A stretch of DNA of 5,334 nt from Planctomycetaceae bacterium (GCA_019232645.1 JAFANO010000191.1:1-5334), one strand, 5' to 3'. Counted from the stretch's first letter, positions 1-5,334 are shown. Notes: generated by a model not told the origin, from the letters alone. Program-made: numbers and translations.

Positions 1-320
1 CTCCTCCAGCGCGACCGGCGGGTCTCGACGTAGAAGGCGCTCCCCGAGCGGACGTCGTCGAACCCCCTGGCCAGCTCCAGGCGCCCCCGGGGGAACGGCA
101 GCGGGACGGCCAGCGTGTAGAGCGCGCGGGGGATCAGGAACAGCTCGCCGTCGAGGTGCCGGATCACCGCGACCATGCTGTCCAGCAGCGCGCCGCGGAA
201 GCCGGTCTCCATGAGCATCAGGGTCACGGCGAACGCCGTCCCCGCCACCGACGCCGCCAGCCGGACCTTGTTCTCGGTCAGGTTCCGCCAGGCCAGGGGC
301 ACCGTCGATCGTCGAAACAT
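1..320 (-). CDS. Second DevC-like ABC exporter permease, N-terminal part, cut by window edge
   Basis: The reading frame opens at the ATG at 320 and runs 106 codons to the left edge without a stop, so only the N-terminus is seen. It begins with an amphipathic stretch (VPLAWRNLTENKVRL), then a membrane segment at about residues 21-42, then the start of an extracytoplasmic domain (DGELFLIPRALYTL, FPRGRLELA). This layout matches DevC/FtsX-type permeases and aligns with the neighbouring permease at 362-1627 (PLAWRNL against PLALRNV, ETGFRGAL against QLGFFGAV, PFPRGRL against ALPRERL), although the two sequences are clearly divergent. The start lies 41 bases after the upstream stop. No in-frame start codon exists in that gap, and the ribosome site is weak (GGA about 9 bases upstream), although AGGAGA sits right at the previous stop. 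It probably forms a heterodimer with the other permease in an exporter using a DevB adaptor. The family is seen; the substrate is unknown. Confidence 0.85.
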   Translation of the reverse strand, partial: MFRRSTVPLAWRNLTENKVRLAASVAGTAFAVTLMLMETGFRGALLDSMVAVIRHLDGELFLIPRALYTLAVPLPFPRGRLELARGFDDVRSGSAFYVETRRSRWR

Positions 321-361
321 CGGTCTGGTTCCGTGCGCCGGGTGGGGCGACCGGATCTCCT

Positions 362-1627
362 TCAGAACAGGTCGGCCGGGTTGGCCGAGCGGACCTTGCT
401 GACCGTCAGCAGGGCGGCGAACAGGCTGACGACGACCGCGAGCACCAAGGCGAGCCCGAGGTTCATGGCCGTGAGCTGCATCGGGATGCCGGCCAGGGCC
501 TGGGTCGCCCGGTAGAGCGCGTACCCGAGGGCGACGGCGGGGGGATACGCCACCAGCGAGTACATCAGCCCTTGCGCGAGGACGACGGCCGACAGATAGC
601 CGTTGGTGTAGCCCATGGCCTTGAGGGTCGCGTATTCCTCCAGGTGGCTGCGGATGTCGTTGGAGAGGACCTGGTAGACGACGACGGCGGCCACGATCAT
701 CGCCACGAACACGCCGAAGGCGAAGATCTTGCCGGTCGAGGTCTGGTTGACCCACTGGTCGGTCTCGCGCCCGAGGAGCTCGTCGCGCGCGAGCACGACG
801 ACGTCGGGCGGCAGCAGCGCCCGCAGGCGGCGGACCGTCCCGGCGGCGGTCCCCGGCCGGACGGCGAGCAGGCCGAGGCTAACCTGCTCGACCGTCGGCC
901 AGGGGCAGAGCCGGACGAAGTTCGCGTCGCTGCAGAGGACCGAGGCGTCGGCGCCGAAGCCGCGCTCGAGGGGGTACCCGCCCACGACCTCGACCGCACT
1001 CCGGTTCATCTCCCAGCGGGGGTGCCTTTCGCGGAGCTGCCAGCCGAAGTCGGGGTTGGACAGCTCATCCATCAGCAGCCGGTCGTCGAGCCGGAGGAGC
1101 GGCCGGGCCGCCTCGACCCGGCCCCGGATCGGCTCGCGGAACGGGTTGCGGTCGAGGTCGATGCCGATGGCCAGGAGCTCGCGGCGCTGGCGCGGCCGGG
1201 GCCGCTTGTCGCCCAGGAGGAATTGCCGGATCGCGCCGGGTGGCTTGTCGGTCACCGAAGGGGGCTTGTCGGGCGGATAGGGCGGGCAGCGCCACATGGC
1301 GAAGAGCAGGTAGAGCGGCCGGGCCGCGACGACCGAGTCGAGCGACTCGGCCTGGCGGAGCCGCTCCCTCGGCAGCGCGCCGGTATCGTACACCGTATCG
1401 TACACGGGGGAGACCAGCGCGACATCGAAGTCGAGCTGGTCATAGAGGTTGGTCGCGGTGCTCCGGACCGCGCCGAAGAAGCCGAGCTGGAGCAGCACCA
1501 TGACCACCACGAAGGTGATCCCGGCGATGGCGGCCAGCGAGCGCGCCCCGCCGTGCCGGACATTCCGGAGCGCCAGCGGCGGGGTCCGGCCCCCGGGGAC
1601 GCGCGCGGCGATCGATGCCCCGATCAT
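362..1627 (-). CDS. devC: DevC-family ABC exporter permease (FtsX-like)
   Basis: A complete 421-residue membrane subunit of an ABC exporter that works with a periplasmic adaptor. TM1 is at about 31-54, a large extracytoplasmic domain spans 55-300, and the C-terminal FtsX-like domain has TM2 at about 301-322, TM3 at 345-372 and TM4 at 388-408. The segment LEEYATLKAMGYTNGYL (329-345) and the terminal NPADLF are characteristic of DevC permeases, whose known members export glycolipids in heterocyst-forming cyanobacteria. The protein is somewhat longer than the roughly 385-390 residues I recall for the family. The extra length seems to be a proline- and basic-rich stretch at about 112-150. The ATG at 1627 overlaps the stop of the adaptor gene as ATGA, implying translational coupling. 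The next gene starts 41 bases after its stop and encodes a related but distinct permease. The family call is firm. The transported substrate cannot be told from the sequence, and the symbol is a family name only. Confidence 0.93.
   Translation of the reverse strand: MIGASIAARVPGGRTPPLALRNVRHGGARSLAAIAGITFVVVMVLLQLGFFGAVRSTATNLYDQLDFDVALVSPVYDTVYDTGALPRERLRQAESLDSVVAARPLYLLFAMWRCPPYPPDKPPSVTDKPPGAIRQFLLGDKRPRPRQRRELLAIGIDLDRNPFREPIRGRVEAARPLLRLDDRLLMDELSNPDFGWQLRERHPRWEMNRSAVEVVGGYPLERGFGADASVLCSDANFVRLCPWPTVEQVSLGLLAVRPGTAAGTVRRLRALLPPDVVVLARDELLGRETDQWVNQTSTGKIFAFGVFVAMIVAAVVVYQVLSNDIRSHLEEYATLKAMGYTNGYLSAVVLAQGLMYSLVAYPPAVALGYALYRATQALAGIPMQLTAMNLGLALVLAVVVSLFAALLTVSKVRSANPADLF
1624..1627 (-). 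promoter_or_regulatory. ATGA stop-start overlap coupling adaptor and permease
   Basis: On the minus strand these four bases read ATGA. They contain the TGA stop of the adaptor gene and the ATG start of the permease. Such overlaps usually allow terminating ribosomes to reinitiate, keeping adaptor and permease synthesis in step. The overlap is seen directly; the coupling is inferred. Confidence 0.8.
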
Positions 1628-2754
1628 TGCGCCCCCGAGTCCCGAGCCTGACGCCGGATCGCCACGTCGACCTGCATGTCTACCAGACGCGAGGCCGGCG
1701 CGGGGTCGTCGATCTGGACGGTGACCTCCACGACGCGGCGATCGACCGGCGCCGTCGGGTCGAGGCTGTAGATCTTGTTCCGCGCGACGACCGAGCCGAC
1801 GCGGGTGACCTTGCCGCCGACCGTACGGCCCAGGATTGTCACCTCGGCCGGCGCCCCGACCTCGACGTCGAGCACGTCGGACTGGAAGACCTCGGCCCGT
1901 GCCACCATCGTCCCGACGTCCCCCAGGAAGAGGAGCGGGCCGCTGCTCACCTCGCCCTGATGGGCGGCCACCTGCAGGACCTTGCCCGCGATCGGCGCCC
2001 GCACGACCGTCAGGTCGAGGGCGGCGTTCGCCAGCGCCACCTGCCGATCGAGGACCTGGCTCTCGGGGGAGTCCTCGGCGACCTCCCGGTCCTCGAGGGC
2101 ACGCTGGCGGTCGAGCAGCTCCAGGCTCGTCTCCAGCTCCTTCAGCTCGATCTCCGACCGGGACAGCTCGGTCTTGTACTGACCCGAAGCGATCTCCCGC
2201 GCGACCGCCTGGCCCGGGACCAGGCTCGGCCCCGACTCGGCCGGCCTGGCGTCCTTGCCCTCCCCCTGGACCTTCGACCTGAGGTAAGCGACGAGCGAAC
2301 GGAGGTTGTCCAGCCGGGTCTGCTTGAGCCGATCGAACCGCTCGCGCTCGAGCTTCAGCTCATCGCGGCGGAGCTGGCGGCGAAACTCGGCGGCCTTCTT
2401 CTGGGCCTCGGCGACGGCGAGCTCCTGCTCGCGCTGGGCGTGCCCCTCGAGGACCGCCAGGGCCGCGCCGGCCGCGACCGCCTGGCCCTCGGCGACCAGG
2501 ACCTGCTCGATCCGGGCACCGGGCTGGGCGCCGACGACGACGAGGCCGGAGGCCGGCTCGAGCCGCGCCAGGGCGCGGACCTCCGGGCGGGCGATCGGCC
2601 TGGCCGTCGTCGGAGATCGATCGTCGGCATGCCCGCGCCCCTCTAACAGGGGCAGCCCGAGCTTCCAACCCAGGAGGACCACTGCCCCGGCGGTGGTCGC
2701 CAGAAAGATGGTTTGCGCCCTCCGGCGCGACGATCGGCGGTCTTGAGGGTCCAT
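1624..2754 (-). CDS. devB: DevB-family membrane-fusion (HlyD-like) adaptor of ABC exporter
   Basis: The periplasmic adaptor that links an ABC exporter in the inner membrane to an outer-membrane channel. Numbered from the upstream GTG: a basic N-terminus (DRRSSRRRAQ), one membrane anchor at about 16-38, the first lipoyl half-motif at about 73-105 (GARIEQVLVAEGQAVAAGA), and a long charged coiled-coil hairpin at about 108-245. Then come the second lipoyl half (VVRAPIAGKVLQVAAHQGEV, 251-270) and a beta-barrel (about 283-370) with the DevB-type run SLDPTAPVDRRVVEVTVQ. The start is either the ATG at 2754 (376 residues) or the adjacent GTG at 2757 (377 residues). GGAG lies 10 bases before the ATG and 7 before the GTG, so both are possible; ATG is chosen as the commoner codon. 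The stop overlaps the permease start as ATGA. It is the first gene of the exporter operon. Type I secretion HlyD is a relative, but the pairing with DevC permeases favours DevB. Confidence 0.93.
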   Translation of the reverse strand: MDPQDRRSSRRRAQTIFLATTAGAVVLLGWKLGLPLLEGRGHADDRSPTTARPIARPEVRALARLEPASGLVVVGAQPGARIEQVLVAEGQAVAAGAALAVLEGHAQREQELAVAEAQKKAAEFRRQLRRDELKLERERFDRLKQTRLDNLRSLVAYLRSKVQGEGKDARPAESGPSLVPGQAVAREIASGQYKTELSRSEIELKELETSLELLDRQRALEDREVAEDSPESQVLDRQVALANAALDLTVVRAPIAGKVLQVAAHQGEVSSGPLLFLGDVGTMVARAEVFQSDVLDVEVGAPAEVTILGRTVGGKVTRVGSVVARNKIYSLDPTAPVDRRVVEVTVQIDDPAPASRLVDMQVDVAIRRQARDSGAQ

Positions 2755-2843
2755 CACGAAGGGGCTCCGTCACGCGCGCTTCGCTTCCATCAGAGATTGC
2801 TCCCGGGGATGACGAGCCGTCCCGGGGTCCCTCGCTCCTCAAA

Positions 2844-2871
2844 AGAGTAGCGTCCCCAAGAACGATCGCAA
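2844..2871 (-). promoter_or_regulatory. Weak candidate promoter of the exporter operon
   Basis: On the minus strand TTGCGA (2866-2871) and TACTCT (2844-2849) are separated by 16 bases, matching the housekeeping consensus at 4 of 6 and 3 of 6 positions. A second possibility is the extended -10-like TGGTAATCT a little upstream (about 2880-2888), which lacks a good -35. The position, downstream of a likely terminator and about 90 bases before the adaptor start, is reasonable, but the match is poor. Confidence 0.2.
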
Positions 2872-2935
2872 ACTGATCAGATTACCACGAAGGGCACTGT
2901 CCAGGAAGACGATCGCCGTGCGAGCCGGTGACCGC

Positions 2936-2974
2936 AAAAACCCGCCGCAAGCCGCCCCGCTTGAGCGGGAGCGG
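2936..2974 (-). terminator. Hairpin with T run between fliA and exporter operon
   Basis: On the minus strand CCGCTCCCGC, loop TCAA, GCGGGGCGG form a stem with one bulged base (2974-2952). This is followed by CTTGCGGCGGG and a run of five T (2940-2936). An alternative fold pairs CCCGC and CAAG with CTTG and GCGGG, so the stem would end directly at the T run, as in an intrinsic terminator. AAAACC (2995-3000) can also pair with GGTTTT across the whole element. It may be a back-up terminator for fliA, or an attenuator if transcription of the exporter begins further upstream. Confidence 0.5.
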
Positions 2975-3113
2975 TGAGGAGGGTTGATCCCGATGGTTTT
3001 CACCTATTTTGATGCGTAGACCCTGCTGTCGGGCCTTTCTCTCTGCCGGTGCCCGGACCAGAGGACGGCGGCCGGGTGGCCGGTTGCACCCGCAGGCGCC
3101 GGGAAAGACGGGA

Positions 3114-3163
3114 GCCCGTCCCGGCGTCCCCCTGTTCGACCGGAGGGGGACGCCGGGACGGGC
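3114..3163 (-). terminator. Perfect 20-bp hairpin downstream of fliA
   Basis: Bases 3114-3133 and 3144-3163 are perfect inverted complements (20 bp, GC-rich) around a 10-base loop. The hairpin begins 34 bases after the fliA stop. On the minus strand it is followed by TCCCGTCTTTCCC, a pyrimidine-rich but not uninterrupted T stretch. The position and strength make it the most likely fliA terminator; a role in protecting the 3' end of the mRNA is also possible. Confidence 0.7.
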
Positions 3164-3197
3164 CCGGAATGGGAGGAAAAGTTGACTGGGACGGTGG

Positions 3198-3974
3198 TCA
3201 GGTGCCGAATTCGGGCCGACGCGACGAGAGCTGCGCCTGGAGCCGCTGGATGATCGACGAGTGCATCTGCGAGACCCGCGACTCGCTCAGGCCGAGCGTC
3301 GCGCCGATCTCCTTCATCGTCAGCTCTTCGTAATAATAGAGGATGATGATCAGGCGTTCGTTCCGGTTCAGGCCCTTGGTGACCATGCGCATCAGGTCTT
3401 TCCGCTGGAGCCGCCGGGTGGGGTCCTCCCCCTTCTTGTCCTCGAGGATGTCGATCTCGCGGACGTCCTTGTAGCTGTCGGTCTCGTACCACTTCTTGTT
3501 CAGGCTGATGAGGCCGACGGCGTTGGCGTCCATCGCCATCTTCTCGTACTCGTCGAGGGGCAGGCCCAGCCGCTCGGCGAGCTCGGCGTCCGTCGGGGGC
3601 CGGCCGTGCTGGGCCTCGAGCGCCTTGCGGGCCTCTTCCATCTTGGTGTGCTTGGACCGGACGAGCCGCGGGACCCAGTCCATGGTCCGCAGCTCGTCGA
3701 GCATGGCGCCCCGGATCCGGGGGACGCAGTAGGTCTCGAACTTGACCCCCCGGTTCAGGTCGAAGGCGTCGATTGCGTCCATCAGGCCGAAGACGCCCGC
3801 CGAGATCAGGTCGTCGAGGTCGACGCCTTCGGGCAGCCGCTGCCAGATCCGCTCGGCGTTGTACTTGACCAGGGGGAGATACCGTTCGACAAGACGATTG
3901 CGCAAGGGCGTGGTGGGGCGTTCCTTGAACTCCCGCCAGAGTTCCGTCACGTCCACGTCCAGCTTGGTTGACAT
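3198..3974 (-). CDS. fliA: Flagellar-type RNA polymerase sigma factor (FliA/WhiG family, sigma-28)
   Basis: A sigma-70 superfamily subunit, 258 residues, close to the usual FliA/WhiG length, that directs RNA polymerase to late flagellar and chemotaxis promoters. Region 2 spans about 24-100 (RYLPLVKYNAERI, DLDDLISAGVFGLMDAID, GVKFETYCVPRIRGAMLDEL) and is followed by the DWVPR segment typical of FliA. Region 3 spans about 107-155. Region 4 is at about 188-250, with the helix-turn-helix LTMKEIGATLGLSESRVSQM (218-237) that should read the -35 element. There is no region 1.1, as expected for this group. The ATG at 3974 is preceded by a strong GGAGG with 6 bases spacing. It lies downstream of flhG on the same strand, a common arrangement in flagellar clusters. 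A sigma-28-like -10 upstream hints at self-activation. An anti-sigma factor (FlgM) is not in the window. WhiG-like non-flagellar use is the alternative, but the FlhG neighbour argues for motility. Confidence 0.95.
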   Translation of the reverse strand: MSTKLDVDVTELWREFKERPTTPLRNRLVERYLPLVKYNAERIWQRLPEGVDLDDLISAGVFGLMDAIDAFDLNRGVKFETYCVPRIRGAMLDELRTMDWVPRLVRSKHTKMEEARKALEAQHGRPPTDAELAERLGLPLDEYEKMAMDANAVGLISLNKKWYETDSYKDVREIDILEDKKGEDPTRRLQRKDLMRMVTKGLNRNERLIIILYYYEELTMKEIGATLGLSESRVSQMHSSIIQRLQAQLSSRRPEFGT

Positions 3975-4158
3975 TCCTGACCTCCGTGTCGGCTGCGCGT
4001 TGAGGGGGGCACATCCATGTGCAGAGGGGAGCCGTCGAGGCCGGTGTCACCCGGGTCGTCGACGCCGCGGGGAACGCCCGGCGCCCGACCTACGGCCGTC
4101 GGGCACCACGTCCCACCCCCATTCCCGCTCGCGGTCCAAGGAACCCATCCCACAGTTC

Positions 4159-4188
4159 TTATCGGACAACCGGCGGGACCGGCTTGAG
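4159..4188 (-). promoter_or_regulatory. Candidate sigma-28 promoter upstream of fliA
   Basis: The minus strand carries TCCGATAA (4159-4166), matching the sigma-28 -10 consensus GCCGATAA at 7 of 8 positions, in otherwise very GC-rich sequence. CTCAAG (4183-4188) resembles the -35 CTAAAG at 5 of 6 positions, but the spacing is 16 bases where the enteric consensus has about 14. It would give a fliA leader of roughly 175-180 bases. The motif match is seen; use by FliA itself is inferred. Confidence 0.4.
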
Positions 4189-4221
4189 CGGCGCCGCCAA
4201 GACGTCCCTCACAATCGACAT

Positions 4222-4265
4222 GCCCTCCGGGGGGCCTCCCGGCGGCCCGACCGAACGGCGAGGGC
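4222..4265 (-). terminator. Weak hairpin region after flhG
   Basis: Shortly after the flhG stop, GCCCTC and GAGGGC arms (4260-4265 and 4222-4227) enclose an inner CCGGG/CCCGG stem (4238-4242 with 4227-4231, sharing one base with the outer arm, so not all pairs form together). No T run follows. It may end or pause flhG transcription, but GC-rich sequence yields such pairings often. Confidence 0.2.
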
Positions 4266-4273
4266 CTTGGAGC

Positions 4274-5191
4274 TCAGCGAGCGACCCGGCTCAGCGCCCA
4301 GCGCGCCGCCAGGGCGGCGAAGAAGCCGGGGCGGCGGCCCATGGGCTGGCGCTCCTCGATCAGGTCGCGTGCCAGGCGGCGCACGCCGCGCGAGGCGATC
4401 GCGCCGGGATACTCCAGCACGAACGGCCGACGCAGCCGGACCGCCTGCGGCACGTGGGGGTCGGCGCGGACGTGTCCCAGGGGCGTGACGACCGCCCCCA
4501 GGAACTGGCGGCTCGTCGCGGCCAGCCGGGCCAGGACGTCCGAAGCCTCGGCCGCCGAGGCCGCCTGGTTGACGACCGCGCGCAGCCGACCCGGGCCGGC
4601 CAGCTTGCGGAACCGGCCGATCACGGCGTGCGCATCGGCCAGCGAGGTCGGCTCGGGGGTCGTGACGATCGCCACCAGGCTGGCCGCCGCGGCCAGCGTC
4701 GCGACGCCCTCGCCCAGGCCCGAGCCGACGTCCACCAGCACGAAATCGGACCCCGCTTCCAGCTCGGCCAGCTCGGCGACCAGCCGCTTCGGGCCGTCGC
4801 CCAGGACCTCGACCAGCGTCCGCATCGCGTGCGCCCCGGGGAGGATCCGGATGCCGCACGGGCCCGTCACGAGCGCGTCGGCCAGCGGGCCGCCGCCCGA
4901 GAGGACGTCCCCCAGGTCGCTCGCCGGCGCCAGGCCGCAGAGCAGGTCGATGTTGGCCAGCCCCAGGTCGGCGTCGACCAGGACGACCCGCTGACCCGCC
5001 TCACCCAGCGCGATCGCCAGGTTCAGCGCCAGGTTCGACGTGCCCACGCCCCCCTTCCCGCTGGTCAGGACCAGCGACTGCGCCTTGACCGGCTCCAGCG
5101 CCCTGCCCCCCGCGGGCGGGGGATCGGCCAGCGCCACCGCCGCGGATCGCGCCTGGACCACCTGCCTCAGTCCGTCGGCTTGGTCGGACAT
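4274..5191 (-). CDS. flhG: FlhG (YlxH/FleN) MinD-type ATPase controlling flagellum number
   Basis: A ParA/MinD-family protein that works with the SRP-type GTPase FlhF to set the number and place of flagella. From the ATG at 5191 it has 305 residues. DQADGLR (3-9) fits the FlhG activator motif DQAxxLR that stimulates FlhF. The P-loop region is SGKGGVGTSN (44-53), where K46 is the MinD-type signature lysine but T51 replaces the usual second lysine. DADLGLANIDLLCGL (73-87) is the FlhG-type switch I, and LVDVGSG (152-158) holds the Walker-B-like aspartate. The C-terminus (GFFAALAARWALSRVAR) can form an amphipathic helix like the family's membrane-targeting helix. The ATG at 5191 is preferred because GAGG lies 7 bases upstream; the ATG at 5197 would have almost no spacing to that site. 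A sigma factor of the FliA type follows on the same strand. MinD itself is less likely because of the DQAxxLR element and the neighbours. Confidence 0.92.
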   Translation of the reverse strand: MSDQADGLRQVVQARSAAVALADPPPAGGRALEPVKAQSLVLTSGKGGVGTSNLALNLAIALGEAGQRVVLVDADLGLANIDLLCGLAPASDLGDVLSGGGPLADALVTGPCGIRILPGAHAMRTLVEVLGDGPKRLVAELAELEAGSDFVLVDVGSGLGEGVATLAAAASLVAIVTTPEPTSLADAHAVIGRFRKLAGPGRLRAVVNQAASAAEASDVLARLAATSRQFLGAVVTPLGHVRADPHVPQAVRLRRPFVLEYPGAIASRGVRRLARDLIEERQPMGRRPGFFAALAARWALSRVAR

Positions 5192-5217
5192 AATCATCCC
5201 TCAAGGGTCACGCGGAA

Positions 5218-5273
5218 GTGGGACCCGCCCACCCGGATCGATGCGAGCGCCGAGGGTGGGCCCCGCCCACCCG
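5218..5273 (-). repeat. Two near-identical 18-base hairpin repeats in the flhG leader
   Basis: GTGGGACCCGCCCACCCG (5218-5235) and GTGGGCCCCGCCCACCCG (5256-5273) differ at one base and start 38 bases apart. The 5254-5272 copy is a perfect 8-bp stem with a 3-base loop (GGGTGGGC, CCC, GCCCACCC). The 5218-5232 copy forms a weaker stem with one internal mismatch. They lie between the probable promoter and the flhG ribosome site, so they would be in the mRNA leader, or could act as a tandem protein-binding site in DNA. Confidence 0.6.
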
Positions 5274-5305
5274 AGGCACCTCACGCGGCACGACCGATCG
5301 GACGA

Positions 5306-5330
5306 AGATTATCGATTTTAGTAAATCATC
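5306..5330 (-). promoter_or_regulatory. AT-rich candidate promoter region of flhG
   Basis: This is an AT-rich patch in GC-rich surroundings. On the minus strand it offers TAAAAT (5315-5320) and GATAAT (5308-5313), each 5 of 6 to the -10 consensus. ATCGATAA also overlaps here and matches the sigma-28 -10 at 6 of 8. Any -35 lies at or beyond the window edge, so the sigma factor cannot be decided. The extreme right end contains TGATGA, which might be the stop of an upstream gene. Confidence 0.35.
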
Positions 5331-5334
5331 AGCC

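Larger units (their letters stand above)
2758..3197. other. 440-base intergenic region between fliA and the exporter operon
   Basis: No credible gene lies here. Frames crossing it are out-of-phase continuations of the flanking genes. From right to left it holds a perfect 20-bp hairpin just after fliA (3114-3163), an unassigned GC-rich stretch, and a short AT-richer patch at about 2995-3015. After these come a second hairpin followed by a T run (2936-2974), then about 180 bases in which the promoter and ribosome site (GGAG at about 2765-2768) of the exporter operon must lie. Confidence 0.7.
3975..4273. other. 299-base gap between flhG and fliA
   Basis: No convincing gene. Reading in the minus direction it contains a GC-rich hairpin region right after flhG (4222-4265), a sigma-28-like -10 (4159-4166), a 7-bp inverted repeat GCCCGAC/GTCGGGC (4083-4089 and 4098-4104) in what would be the fliA leader, and the fliA ribosome site. 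Its length and the promoter-like element suggest fliA has its own transcription start and is not simply co-transcribed with flhG. Confidence 0.6.

Noticed and set aside
1383..1406. Tandem 12-base repeat (GTATCGTACACC, then the same with one change) in the permease gene
   Set aside because: It encodes VYDT twice, but the stretch seems to align without extra length to the matching segment of other DevC proteins as I recall them, so it is probably chance rather than an expansion.
572..1651. Long plus-strand open frame (359 codons) opposite the DevC permease
   Set aside because: It is antisense to a clear DevC-family gene. Its product is low-complexity (Asp, Glu, Arg, Gly, Ala) with no domain, and such shadows are expected in GC-rich coding DNA.
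1615..2646. Long plus-strand open frame (343 codons) opposite the adaptor gene
   Set aside because: Antisense shadow of the DevB-like gene, rich in D/R/L repeats, with no recognisable fold and no Shine-Dalgarno-like site before it.
2360..2842. 160-codon minus-strand frame covering the exporter promoter region
   Set aside because: Out of phase with the DevB gene for most of its length, with Arg/Pro/Gly-rich composition. The adaptor start at 2754/2757 has its own ribosome site.
3261..3971. 236-codon plus-strand frame opposite fliA
   Set aside because: It mirrors the sigma-factor codons (antisense shadow), with no independent start signal or family resemblance.
3004..4050. 348-codon minus-strand frame overlapping fliA in another phase
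   Set aside because: It overlaps the well-supported sigma factor gene and extends into both flanking gaps. The product is Arg/Pro/Gly-rich noise, so it is a shadow.
3947..4153. 68-codon minus-strand frame across the fliA start
   Set aside because: It overlaps fliA out of phase, lacks a proper ribosome site, and encodes a Gly/Pro/Trp-rich sequence unlike a real protein.
4159..4221. 20-codon minus-strand small frame between flhG and fliA (MSIVRDVLAAPLKPVPPVVR)
   Set aside because: A GGAGG precedes the ATG but only 2 bases away, too close for normal initiation. The stop overlaps the sigma-28-like -10. There is no conservation evidence, so it stays only a curiosity.

Overview
The window is GC-rich DNA. 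All convincing genes lie on the minus strand, so the gene order reads from right to left. It carries two functional modules: a flagellar-control pair (an FlhG-type ATPase and a FliA/WhiG-type sigma factor) and a DevBC-type ABC exporter operon. The style of both modules suggests a high-GC planctomycete, possibly of the Isosphaera/Singulisphaera type. That assignment is inferred from family resemblance recalled from memory; no marker gene in the window proves it.

Right part (about 5334 to 4274): an AT-rich tract near 5306-5330 probably holds the flhG promoter. Next comes a leader with two nearly identical GC-rich hairpins (5218-5273), then flhG. FlhG keeps the N-terminal DQAxxLR element that activates the SRP-type GTPase FlhF. 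Its P-loop reads GKGGVGTSN, so the usual second Walker lysine is a threonine. FlhF is expected further upstream, beyond the right edge.

Middle (4273 to 3198): a 299-base gap holds a sigma-28-like -10 element (TCCGATAA) facing fliA. It is followed by fliA, which encodes a complete 258-residue flagellar sigma factor with a strong ribosome binding site. A perfect 20-bp hairpin just after the fliA stop is the likely terminator.

Gap 3197 to 2758: no gene. It contains the fliA terminator, a second hairpin followed by a T run (2936-2974), and a region where the exporter promoter must lie.

Left part (2757 to 1): an exporter operon encoding a membrane-fusion protein (DevB family), a complete DevC-family permease coupled to it by an ATGA overlap, and the start of a second, divergent DevC-like permease cut off by the left edge. 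Two different permeases in tandem suggest a heterodimeric membrane channel that joins a periplasmic adaptor. The ATPase subunit (DevA type) is not in the window and is expected beyond the left edge. No RNA gene, mobile element or CRISPR array was seen, and no clearly novel system was recognised. The most notable points are the P-loop substitution in FlhG, the paired permeases, and the structured leaders.
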